The notes beneath the pieces were generated by a model, which saw only the letters and a program-made list of their open reading frames with translations, was not told where the DNA came from and ran no database searches. A stretch of DNA of 64,000 nt from positions 1 to 64,000 of the forward strand of contig NZ_JACYHF010000029.1 of the NCBI RefSeq assembly GCF_016482685.1, in the 5' to 3' direction. Both the position numbers and the translations under genes were made by a program. Shown in pieces: positions 33,736 through 41,759 of the stretch (position 1 is the first letter of the stretch; the number at the start of each line of letters is the position of its first letter). Origin of the DNA: Streptomyces sp. DSM 110735 (GTDB lineage Bacteria > Actinomycetota > Actinomycetes > Streptomycetales > Streptomycetaceae).

Positions 33736-35580
33736 ATGCCGACTCGCAGACATCGCCTCCTTGGCGGACTTCTCGCACTGGCCCTCGCGTTGGGCGGGCT
33801 TCTCGCGCTGCCCACGTCGTCCGTCGCGGCGACGGCGGTGTGCGCGCTGGCCTGTGACACGCTCGATCCGTCGAAGGCGAAGCAGGAGAGCTTTCCGGTG
33901 GGCGACCGGAACATCAACGGGCGGGTACTGCGGCTGCACGTGTCCGAGGCGGACGACATGGTGTGGGCGAGCATCGACCAGGGGGTGCAGGGGGATTCCG
34001 TCTGGCTGGACCGGAGTTGGGACCGAGGATCCACCTGGGACGGGCTGCTGGGCAAGGCGAGCATCCCGGGGTCGTGGACCGGTACGCGGACGCTGATGTA
34101 CAACGTGACCGACCCGGTCGGACACCGGCGCGGCTGGGTGCGGGCGTGCGGGGACGCCGGGGCGGTGACCTGCACGGACTGGTTCCGGCCACAGGTGTGC
34201 GACGGCTCGGCCTGTGACGGCGCCGATCCGGCGACCGCGGCGGGCGACACGCGCCCCGTGCCCGCGACCACGCTGTACGGCCGCACGATCAGCCTCCACA
34301 TGGACCCGACCAACGGGACCGCCTGGGGTGTCGTCGAGAACGGCGGCGCCGGGGACGAGATCTGGCTCGACCGGTCCTGGGACGAGGGCGGGAGCTGGCC
34401 GGAGGGATCGTCGCTGGGGCGTATCTCCGTGACGTCCGGGGCGAGTTCGGCGCGTACCAAGATGTTCGCCACCCGTGATCCGCGCGGTCTGCTGTACGGC
34501 GGCGCCGTGCGGGCGTGCGGCCGGGAGGCGTCGCACCAGGACGGCAGTTGCACGGCGTGGGCACGTCCGGTGCCGACCCGGGCGCGTGCCGCGGCGGACG
34601 CGCTCGTGGCGTCGTACCAGGTCAACGAGGGCTGGTGGCGCAGTAGTTGGTGGAACTCGGCGGTGGCGCTCACCTCGCTGATCGACTTCGCGCGCGCCGG
34701 CGGACGGCACGACTACGACTGGGTGATCGCCCGGACCTTCGAGCAGAACAACGGCGTCTTCCCGGCGGGCGCCCGCAGTTCGGACGCGATCGAGGGGCAC
34801 TTCATCAGCCGTGCCATCGACGACGCGGCGTGGTGGGCGGTGGCGTGGGTGGACGCGTACGACTACACGCACGAGAAGCGGTATCTGGACGAGGCGGTCA
34901 CCATCACGAACTACGTGCAGCAGTACTGGGACACGGGCACCTGCGGCGGCGGGGTGTGGTGGAACCGGGAGCGCACGTACAAGAACGCGGTGACCAACGG
35001 GCTGTATCTCTGGCTGGTGACCGCGCTGCACCAGCGGGTGTCCGGCGACACGACGTGGGGCGCGCGGGCGACGACGGCGGCGGACTGGTACCTCAACAGC
35101 GGGATGATCAACGCGTCGGGTCTGGTGAACGACGGGCTGAACGCGTCGTGCGCGAACAACGGCCAGACGGTGTGGAGTTACAACCAGGGGCTGGCGATCG
35201 GCGCGTTCACCGAGCTGTGGCGGTCGACCGGGCAGAGCCGTTATCTCGACACCGCCCGGCGGCTCGCGGACGCGGCGACGACCTCCTCGCAGCTCACGCG
35301 GAACGGTGTGCTGACCGAGTCCTGCGACATCGGGTCCGCGTCGTGCGACGACAACCAGAATCAGTTCAAGGGCGTGTTCGTAAGGCATCTCGCGGATCTC
35401 GCGGATGCCACCGGATCGTCGGCCTACCGCACGTATCTCACCCGGCAGGCCGACTCGGTGTGGGGCACCGACCGGGACGCGCTGAACCGGCTGGGCGCGC
35501 GCTGGGCGGGGTCGACGCCGAACCCGGTGGACTGGCGTACCCAGGCGAGCGCACTGGAGGCGTTGACGGCGGCGGGCTGA
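33736..35580 (+). CDS. Secreted GH76-family protein (alpha-1,6-mannanase type) with duplicated N-terminal domain
   Basis: A 614-residue secreted enzyme. The signal peptide is hydrophobic (LLGGLLALALALGGLLAL) with cleavage near residue 32. Two homologous modules of about 100 residues follow (about 45-155 and 175-275), each with VWLDRSWDRGSTW or IWLDRSWDEGGSW; these may bind sugar. The C-terminal GH76 alpha/alpha barrel (about 285-614) keeps the catalytic aspartate pair Asp362-Asp363 in ISRAIDDAAWWAVAWVD. GH76 enzymes cut alpha-1,6-mannan backbones of fungal walls. ATG 33736 has only a weak AGGACGG upstream. The LacI-type box suggests co-control with the neighbouring importer and GH2. Confidence 0.87.
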   Translation: MPTRRHRLLGGLLALALALGGLLALPTSSVAATAVCALACDTLDPSKAKQESFPVGDRNINGRVLRLHVSEADDMVWASIDQGVQGDSVWLDRSWDRGSTWDGLLGKASIPGSWTGTRTLMYNVTDPVGHRRGWVRACGDAGAVTCTDWFRPQVCDGSACDGADPATAAGDTRPVPATTLYGRTISLHMDPTNGTAWGVVENGGAGDEIWLDRSWDEGGSWPEGSSLGRISVTSGASSARTKMFATRDPRGLLYGGAVRACGREASHQDGSCTAWARPVPTRARAAADALVASYQVNEGWWRSSWWNSAVALTSLIDFARAGGRHDYDWVIARTFEQNNGVFPAGARSSDAIEGHFISRAIDDAAWWAVAWVDAYDYTHEKRYLDEAVTITNYVQQYWDTGTCGGGVWWNRERTYKNAVTNGLYLWLVTALHQRVSGDTTWGARATTAADWYLNSGMINASGLVNDGLNASCANNGQTVWSYNQGLAIGAFTELWRSTGQSRYLDTARRLADAATTSSQLTRNGVLTESCDIGSASCDDNQNQFKGVFVRHLADLADATGSSAYRTYLTRQADSVWGTDRDALNRLGARWAGSTPNPVDWRTQASALEALTAAG

Positions 35581-35667
35581 GAACCCGCCGCCGTGAACGC
35601 GAGCCGCGCGTGCTGAACGCCACGAGCCGCGCGTGCCGTCAAGCGCGAGTGCCGTGAAGCTCCGTCC

Positions 35668-36687
35668 TCACCCCACCCGCCGCCGCCTCGCCAGCCACGT
35701 CTGGGCGATGACGACCAGGACGAGGAACGCCCCGCTGGCGACCTGCTGGTAGGCGGAGTCCAGGGAGCCGATCTGGTTGATGACGTTCTGGATGACCTTG
35801 AGCAGGAGCACGCCGACGAGGGAGCCGCTGACGTAGCCGAGTCCGCCGGTGAGGAGGGTGCCGCCGATGACGACGGCGGCGATGGCGTCCAGCTCCATGC
35901 CGTAGCCGAGGATGGTGACGCCGGAGGCGAGGTAGGCGGCGCTGAGGGCTCCCGCGAGTCCGGCGAGGAGACCGGAGAGAGTGTAGACGGCGATCTTGGT
36001 GCGGGCGACGGGGGCGCCCATGAGGGCAGCGGCCTGTTCGTTGCCGCCGATGGCGTAGACCCGCTGCCCGAAGGCGGTGCGGCGCAGCAGGACGCCGCCC
36101 GCCAGATACAGAACGGCGGTGATCCATACGGGTGTTGCCACGCCGAGCAGCTTGCTCTGGCCGAGGGTGGCGAAGAAGGAGCCCTTGGCGACGAGGTAGG
36201 TGTCGGCGCCCTCGTCGGTGATGGCGAGCATGATGCCACGGGCGGCGAGCATCGAGGCGAGGGTGACGATGAACGGCGCGAGTCCGGTGCGGGCCACGAG
36301 AAGCCCGTTGACCAGCCCTATCACCGCGCAGACGGTGAGCGGCAGCAGGAGGGCGACGACCGTGCCGTACTGCGAGCCCCAGGCGGCGAGGACCCCGCCG
36401 AGGACGAAGACGGAGCCGACCGAGAGGTCGATGCCGCCGCTGACGATGACGAAGGTCATGCCGAGCGCCACGGTGGCGAGGAACGCGGAGTTGACCGCGA
36501 TGTTGCCGAGGTTGTCGCCGGTGGCGAAGGAGTCGAAGGACAGGGAGGCGACGGCGGCGAGGACGACAAGCGCCACCAGGGCGCCGTGCCGCTGGGCGAG
36601 GGCGGCGATGCGGTCGCCGCGCCGGGTGCTGTCCTCGGGGGGTGCCGCCTGCGGGGCGGTCGTGGGGTGTTCCTTGGTGCTGGTCAC
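35668..36687 (-). CDS. Sugar ABC permease, second of two (YjfF/RbsC type)
   Basis: A 339-residue permease with about nine to ten helices. It has the RbsC-family signature SGGIDLSVGSVFVLGGVLAA (about 82-101), loop GQRVYAIGGNEQAAALMGAP and C-terminal AVVIGGTLLTGGLGYVSGS. The GTG start at 36687 overlaps the preceding permease stop (GTGA). With the neighbouring permease, the double ATPase and the binding protein it makes a four-component importer like the galactofuranose YtfQRT-YjfF system, where two different permeases form a heterodimer. Confidence 0.92.
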   Translation of the reverse strand: MTSTKEHPTTAPQAAPPEDSTRRGDRIAALAQRHGALVALVVLAAVASLSFDSFATGDNLGNIAVNSAFLATVALGMTFVIVSGGIDLSVGSVFVLGGVLAAWGSQYGTVVALLLPLTVCAVIGLVNGLLVARTGLAPFIVTLASMLAARGIMLAITDEGADTYLVAKGSFFATLGQSKLLGVATPVWITAVLYLAGGVLLRRTAFGQRVYAIGGNEQAAALMGAPVARTKIAVYTLSGLLAGLAGALSAAYLASGVTILGYGMELDAIAAVVIGGTLLTGGLGYVSGSLVGVLLLKVIQNVINQIGSLDSAYQQVASGAFLVLVVIAQTWLARRRRVG

Positions 36688-37649
36688 CGCTTGCCCCTCT
36701 CCCGTGCCGCGTACACCGCGAGCACGATGACCAGTGCCTGGGCGATCTGCGTCCAGGACGTGGGCAGATCGTGTTTGATGAGCGTGGCCGTCAGGAGCTG
36801 GATGAGGACGGCTCCGGCCACCGTGCCGCCGATCCTCACGCGTCCGCCGGTCAGCGGGGTGCCGCCGACCACGACGGCGGTGATGGCGGACAGTTCCATG
36901 AGGTTGCCGAGCGAGCTGGGGTCGCTCGCCTGGAGGCGGGCCGTGGCGAGGAACCCGGCGATGGCCGCGAGGACGCCCGAGCAGACGTAGACGGCGATCA
37001 GCACGCCGCGCACCGGCAGTCCGGCGAGCTGGGCGGCGGGCCGGCTGTCGCCGACGGCGAGGAGGCGGCGGCCGAAGATGGTGCGGCGCACGACGAAGCC
37101 GACGATCACGGCCAGGGCGGCGGCGATCAGCGCCAGGTAGGGGATGCCGAGGACGCTTCCCGAGCCGAGCGAGGCCATGGTGGGGTCGCGCACGTCCTTG
37201 AGCTGGGGCAGCAGCACGAGCGCGATGCCGCGCCCGCCGACCATGAGCGCGAGGGTGGCGACGATGGGCTGCACGCCGACGTACGCGACGAGGGAGCCGT
37301 TGGCGAGTCCGACGACGGCGCCGCCGACCATGGCGATGAGCAGCGCGAGCCAGGGACCGTACCCGAGGTAGAGCGAGGTGACGGAGGTGGCCAGCGCCAT
37401 CACCGCGCCCACCGACAGGTCGATGCCCTCGGTGCCGATGGCCAGCGCCATACCGAGCGCGACGATCAGGACGGGGGCGACCTGGACGGCCTGGGTGCGG
37501 AAGTTCTCCCCGGAGACGAAGTGGTCGGTGAAGAGCACGTTGAACAGCAGCAGGACGACGAGTCCGAGATAGACGCCGTAGTTCTGGAGCCAGGCGACCA
37601 CCGCGGTCCGGTCGGGGAAAGCCCTTCTGTCGAGGGCGAGTTCAGTCAT
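36684..37649 (-). CDS. Sugar ABC permease, first of two (YtfT/RbsC type)
   Basis: A 321-residue permease. It has the signature GTEGIDLSVGAVMALATSVT (about 76-95), cytoplasmic loop GRRLLAVGDSRPAAQLAGLP, and the last conserved segment TAVVVGGTPLTGGRVRIGGT. The N-terminus is short. It overlaps the ATPase gene by 8 bp and the next permease by 4 bp, so all membrane components are translated together. Confidence 0.92.
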   Translation of the reverse strand: MTELALDRRAFPDRTAVVAWLQNYGVYLGLVVLLLFNVLFTDHFVSGENFRTQAVQVAPVLIVALGMALAIGTEGIDLSVGAVMALATSVTSLYLGYGPWLALLIAMVGGAVVGLANGSLVAYVGVQPIVATLALMVGGRGIALVLLPQLKDVRDPTMASLGSGSVLGIPYLALIAAALAVIVGFVVRRTIFGRRLLAVGDSRPAAQLAGLPVRGVLIAVYVCSGVLAAIAGFLATARLQASDPSSLGNLMELSAITAVVVGGTPLTGGRVRIGGTVAGAVLIQLLTATLIKHDLPTSWTQIAQALVIVLAVYAARERGKR

Positions 37650-39183
37650 GGCGGGGCTCCTCCTCGGCCGCCTCGGCGATGGCCCGCATCAACTGGTCCT
37701 CGCTCACGTCGTCGCCGGTCAGCTCGCCGACGACGGCGCCGTCCCGGAGGACGACCACGCGGTCGGAGCCCTCGACCAGCTCCTCCACGTCGGAGGAGAT
37801 CAGCAGGACGCCGAGGCCGTCCTCGGCCAGTTCGTCGATGAGTTTCTGCACCTCGGCCTTGGCGCCCACGTCGATGCCCCGGGTGGGTTCGTCCAGGAGC
37901 AGCACCTTGGGCTGCATGGCGAGCCAGCGGGCGAGGAGCACCTTCTGCTGGTTGCCGCCGGAGAGTTCGCCGACCTTCTGGTGCGGACTCGCCGCCTTGA
38001 TCCGCAGGCGTTTCATGAAGGTGTCGACCACGCGGTCCACGCTCGCCTCGGAGACCAGTCCGAAGCGGGACATGCGGGGCAGCGCGGCGAGCGCGATGTT
38101 CTCCCGGACGGACAGACCCGGCACGATCCCCTCGGTCTTGCGGTCCTCGGGCAGCAGGCTGATCCCGGCGCGGATCGCGGCGCCGGTGGAGCCGGTGTGC
38201 ACGGGCTGTCCGGCCACGGTGACCCGGCCGCCCGCGAGCGCGAGGGCGCCCGCGATGGCCTTGGCGGTCTCGGTACGCCCCGAGCCGAGCAGTCCGCCGA
38301 GTCCGACGACCTCGCCGGGGCGGATGTCCACGGAGACGTCGTGCAGCAGGTGCCGCCTGCTCAACTTCTCCGCCCTGAGCACCGGTTCGGTGACCGCGTC
38401 GTGGCTTCCGGCGAACTTGGTGACGCCCTCCGCGCTGACCTCGCTCGTCTCCCGGCCGAGCATGAGCGAGACGAGCTGGAGGCGACCGGTCTCGGCGAGC
38501 GGTCCGGTGTGCACCAGTTGGCCGTCGCGCAGCACGGTGACCGTGTCGCAGACGGCGTACAGCTCGTCCATGCGGTGGCTGACGTAGAGCACGGCGATGC
38601 CCTGGGACCGCAGCCGCCGGATGACGCCGAACAGCGTTTCCACCTCGCGGGGTTCGAGCGAGGAGGTGGGTTCGTCCATGACGACGACGCGGGCGTCCAC
38701 GGAGACGGCGCGGGCGAGCGCGACCATCTGCTGGGCGCCGACGCCGAGTTCGCGCAAGGGGCGGCGGACGTCGACGTGGACGCCGTACTCGGCCATCGTC
38801 TCCGCCGCCTCGCGATGCATCCGGGCGAAGTCGATCAGTCCGAGCCGGGTGCGCGGTTCGCGGCCGAGGCAGAGGTTGCGGGCCACGCTCATCAGGGGGA
38901 TGAGGTTGACCTCCTGGTAGATCGTGGAGATCCCGGCGTGCTGCGCGGCGAGCGGCGTGGAGAAGGCGGCCGGCTCGCCGCGGTAGCGCAGTTCGCCCTC
39001 GTCGGGGCGGTAGACGCCGGTGAGGACCTTGATCAGGGTGGACTTGCCCGCGCCGTTCTCGCCGACCAGGGCGTGTGTCTCGCCGGCCCGGAGGGTGAAC
39101 GTGACCCCGTCCAGGGCCAGTACACCGGGGAAGCGCTTGGTCAGGTCGCGTACGGCGAGTACTTCGTCGGGAGGTGCGGTCAC
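37642..39183 (-). CDS. Sugar ABC transporter ATPase, double domain (YtfR/RbsA type)
   Basis: A 513-residue ATPase with two fused nucleotide-binding domains. The first has Walker A GENGAGKST (about 40-48), signature LGVGAQQMVALARA and Walker B VVVMDEP. The second has the degenerate Walker A GGLLGSGRTE typical of the family, signature LSGGNQQKVLLARW and Walker B VLLLDEPTRGIDVGAK. GTG 39183 has GGAGAG about 7 nt upstream. It energises the two permeases encoded immediately downstream. Confidence 0.94.
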   Translation of the reverse strand: MTAPPDEVLAVRDLTKRFPGVLALDGVTFTLRAGETHALVGENGAGKSTLIKVLTGVYRPDEGELRYRGEPAAFSTPLAAQHAGISTIYQEVNLIPLMSVARNLCLGREPRTRLGLIDFARMHREAAETMAEYGVHVDVRRPLRELGVGAQQMVALARAVSVDARVVVMDEPTSSLEPREVETLFGVIRRLRSQGIAVLYVSHRMDELYAVCDTVTVLRDGQLVHTGPLAETGRLQLVSLMLGRETSEVSAEGVTKFAGSHDAVTEPVLRAEKLSRRHLLHDVSVDIRPGEVVGLGGLLGSGRTETAKAIAGALALAGGRVTVAGQPVHTGSTGAAIRAGISLLPEDRKTEGIVPGLSVRENIALAALPRMSRFGLVSEASVDRVVDTFMKRLRIKAASPHQKVGELSGGNQQKVLLARWLAMQPKVLLLDEPTRGIDVGAKAEVQKLIDELAEDGLGVLLISSDVEELVEGSDRVVVLRDGAVVGELTGDDVSEDQLMRAIAEAAEEEPRHD

Positions 39184-39224
39184 GGCTGCTCTCCATGGGG
39201 GTCATGGGCGACGTGCCTGCTCGG

Positions 39225-39254
39225 GGCGCCGGGAGCGGTGGTTCCCCCGGCGCC
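39225..39254 (-). terminator. Intra-operon hairpin between binding protein and ATPase
   Basis: A 9-bp perfect stem GGCGCCGGG (39225-39233) pairs with 39246-39254, with a 12-nt loop, in the 144-bp gap after the binding-protein gene. It is placed like the attenuator at 24217 in the other sugar operon. Confidence 0.6.
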
Positions 39255-39327
39255 TCACGATGTCGAGCCGTCGGCAAGCCCTGTCGAACTCAACGGGTCG
39301 TGCGGGGCTCGCGGTTGCCTTGCGGGC

Positions 39328-40410
39328 TCAGAAAGCCTTGTCGAGGTCGGCCTTGGCGTTGGCGCTCGTGTACTGGCTGTCCTTGATGACGATGTCCTCG
39401 CCGACCGGCTTGCCCTGGGTGAAGGAGTCGAGCGTCGAGAACGCGAGCGGTCCGAAGCGCGGGTTGGACTCGATGACGGCGCTGATCCAGCCGTCCGCGA
39501 TGCCCTGGACGGCGTTGCGGGTGCCGTCGATGGTCACGATCTTCACCGCGCCGGGCTTCTTGCCCGCGCCCTTGAGGGCGTTGACGGCGCCGAGGCCCAT
39601 CTCGTCGTTCTCGGCGTAGATCGCCTTGATGCCCGGCTTGGACTGGATGAGCTGCTCGGTGACCGACTGGCCCTTTTCACGGGTGAACTCGCCGGTCTGC
39701 TTGAAGACGACCTTGAGTCCGGGAGCCTTGGCCTTGATCTGCTCCTCGAAGCCCTTGGTGCGCTCGGTGGTGACGTTGTTGCCCGCCGCGCCGAGCAGGA
39801 TCGCGATCTCGCCCTTGCCGCCGGTCGCCTCGATGAGCTGGTCGGCGGCGCGGCGGCCCTGCTGGACGAAGTCGGAGCCGATGAAGCTCACGTAGTCCTT
39901 GCAGGGGGTGGCGTTGATCTGGCGGTCGATCGTGATGATCGGGATCTTCTTGGCGCGGGCGGACTGGAGCACCGGGTCCCAGCCGTCGGAGTTGAGCGGG
40001 GCGATGACGAGGAGCTTGGCGCCCTTGGCGATGAGGTCCTGGACGTCGCTGATCTGCTTGGAGAACTGCGACTGGGCGTTGGCGGTGAGCAGTTTGACGC
40101 CGCGCTTCTTGGCCTCGGCCTTGATGGAGGCGGTCTCCGCGATGCGGAAGGGGTTGGCCTCCTTCTCGGACTGCGAGAAGCCGACGACCGTCTTGGAGAG
40201 GTCCAGCTTGTCGGCGCCGTAGTCGCCGATCACGCAGGTCTTGCCGCCGCTGCCCTCTGCGACCTGCTTCCCCGCGTCGTTGTTCACGGCGGTGCTGCCC
40301 GAAGAGGCTTTGTCGTCCTCGGACTTGGTGCAGGCGGCGACGAGCGCCAGGCTGGCGGTGAGACCCACGGCGAGGATGGTTCTGGTGGTGCTGCGGGAGT
40401 GCGGCTTCAT
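39328..40410 (-). CDS. Sugar ABC substrate-binding lipoprotein (YtfQ/RbsB type)
   Basis: A 360-residue binding lipoprotein. The signal peptide ends in lipobox VAAC with Cys27. The fold opens with TVVGFSQSEKEANPFRIAETASIK, here quoted only to its key words GFSQSE and NPFR. The motif GFSQSExxNPFR is characteristic of YtfQ-type galactofuranose binders. Later features are IAPLNSDGWDPVLQSAR, IITIDRQIN and YAENDEMGLGAVNALK. It is first in the importer operon, whose promoter carries a LacI-type box 62 nt before ATG 40410. A hexofuranose such as galactofuranose or an arabinofuranose is the likely ligand; this is inference. Confidence 0.9.
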   Translation of the reverse strand: MKPHSRSTTRTILAVGLTASLALVAACTKSEDDKASSGSTAVNNDAGKQVAEGSGGKTCVIGDYGADKLDLSKTVVGFSQSEKEANPFRIAETASIKAEAKKRGVKLLTANAQSQFSKQISDVQDLIAKGAKLLVIAPLNSDGWDPVLQSARAKKIPIITIDRQINATPCKDYVSFIGSDFVQQGRRAADQLIEATGGKGEIAILLGAAGNNVTTERTKGFEEQIKAKAPGLKVVFKQTGEFTREKGQSVTEQLIQSKPGIKAIYAENDEMGLGAVNALKGAGKKPGAVKIVTIDGTRNAVQGIADGWISAVIESNPRFGPLAFSTLDSFTQGKPVGEDIVIKDSQYTSANAKADLDKAF

Positions 40411-40472
40411 GCGGATTACCCCACTTCGGGACTGCGGAAGGCCGGTCCGGCGGTGACCAGATCAGGATGCTT

Positions 40473-40487
40473 TTTACATCGTTGCAA
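40473..40487. promoter_or_regulatory. Shared LacI-type box 3 (importer promoter)
   Basis: On the minus strand TTGCAACGATGTAAA, 62 nt upstream of the binding-protein start. Thirteen positions fit the consensus NTNCAACGTTGKAAA allowing one T-to-A change in the core. Confidence 0.68.
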
Positions 40488-40569
40488 GGGCCGTGTAAAC
40501 ACCTCGGACAGCACGTCATCCAACCGCAATCCGGGCCAACTCACCCTTGCCGCACGGTATTTGTGCTGG

Positions 40570-41607
40570 TCAGTCGGTACGGACGCGCCGCCCGAGGGTG
40601 CTCTCCCGCTCCACGAGCGTGAAGCCGGGCTGGAGTTGGCGGGCCGGTCGGGGCGCCTCGTGGTTGTGCTCACCCTTGAGGCGGCCGACCACGGACTCGA
40701 CGGCGAGGCGGGCGATGGCCACCTTGTCCGGGGAGACGGTGGTGAGCGTGACGGCGCCGTAGCGCGACTCGGTGATGTCGTCGAAGCCGACCACCGCCAC
40801 GTCCTCGGGGATGCGCAGCCCGCGCTCGAACAGTACGCGCATGGCGCCGAGCGCGATCAGGTCGTTGTAGGCGAACACCCCGTCGGGCTGCTCCCCCGCG
40901 TCGAGCAGCGCGGCCATGGCGCGCGCGCCGTCCTCGTGCCCCCAGCCCCGGGTGGTGGCGACCAGGCGTTCGTCGGCGACGAGCCCGGAGGCGGCCAGTT
41001 CCGCCTGCCAGCCGATGAACCGCAGGTGGGCGGGCTGGTGGAGGCGGTCCTGGCGGGCGCCGAGGAAGGCGATGCGGCGCCGTCCGAGGGAGAGCAGATG
41101 GCGCACGGCGGCGCGGGCGGCGGCGATGTTGTCGATGACGATGTGGTCGTAGGGCAGGTCGTAGCGGCGCTCGCCGAGCAGGACGAGGGGCGCGTCGTCG
41201 CGGCGGGCGGCGAGGTCCTCGGTCTCCAGCTCCAGCGGGCTGAGGATCAGTCCGTCCATGACCCGGGCGCGGAAGCCCTGGCAGACCAGGATCTCCTGTT
41301 CGCGCAGTCCCTGGGTGTGGTCGAGCAGCACGGTGTACTCGTGCTGGGCTGCGGCGTCGATGACGGCGCCGGCCAGCTCCGCGAAGTAGGAGTTGCCGAG
41401 TTCGGGCACGGCCAGGCCGATGATTCCGGTTCGCCCCTTGCGCAGGTGACGGGCGGTCAGATTCGGCCGGTAGCCGAGTTCGTCGATGGCCTGCTGGACG
41501 CGGGCCCGCATGGCCGGTGTGACGTGCGGATAGTCGTTGACCACATTGGAGACGGTCTTCACGGAGACCCCCGCACGTTCGGCCACGTCCTTCAGGCTCA
41601 CGCGCAT
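40570..41607 (-). CDS. LacI family regulator of the furanoside/glycan regulon
   Basis: A 345-residue LacI repressor. The HTH is at about residues 4-25 (LKDVAERAGVSVKTVSNVV) with the hinge near NLTARHLRKGRTG. The sugar-binding core has GLAVPELGNSYFAELAGAVI, the IDNIAAAR segment and VVGFDDITESRYGAVTLTT. ATG 41607 has GGGAGGA 6 nt upstream. It sits between the importer operon and the divergent GH2-GH127 operon. Box 4 in the shared intergenic region would give autoregulation, and the same box precedes GH31, GH76 and the importer, making this the likely regulon master. Confidence 0.93.
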   Translation of the reverse strand: MRVSLKDVAERAGVSVKTVSNVVNDYPHVTPAMRARVQQAIDELGYRPNLTARHLRKGRTGIIGLAVPELGNSYFAELAGAVIDAAAQHEYTVLLDHTQGLREQEILVCQGFRARVMDGLILSPLELETEDLAARRDDAPLVLLGERRYDLPYDHIVIDNIAAARAAVRHLLSLGRRRIAFLGARQDRLHQPAHLRFIGWQAELAASGLVADERLVATTRGWGHEDGARAMAALLDAGEQPDGVFAYNDLIALGAMRVLFERGLRIPEDVAVVGFDDITESRYGAVTLTTVSPDKVAIARLAVESVVGRLKGEHNHEAPRPARQLQPGFTLVERESTLGRRVRTD

Positions 41608-41682
41608 CTGCTGTCCTCCCACGCCTCGTGTCAGACACCTGGACAGAGCGCAGGAGGCGTGTTCTCATGCCAACTGCCCTTG

Positions 41683-41697
41683 TTTCCAACGTTATAC
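41683..41697. promoter_or_regulatory. Shared LacI-type box 4 (lacI/GH2 divergent promoter)
   Basis: On the minus strand GTATAACGTTGGAAA, 62 nt upstream of the GH2 start and 75 nt upstream of the lacI start. It differs from the consensus NTNCAACGTTGKAAA only at position 4. Confidence 0.7.
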
Positions 41698-41759
41698 AAG
41701 ATGTTCCGAAGCACGGGCAGAGCACGCACCCGCAACTCCGTTTCCCACCGGAGGTACAC

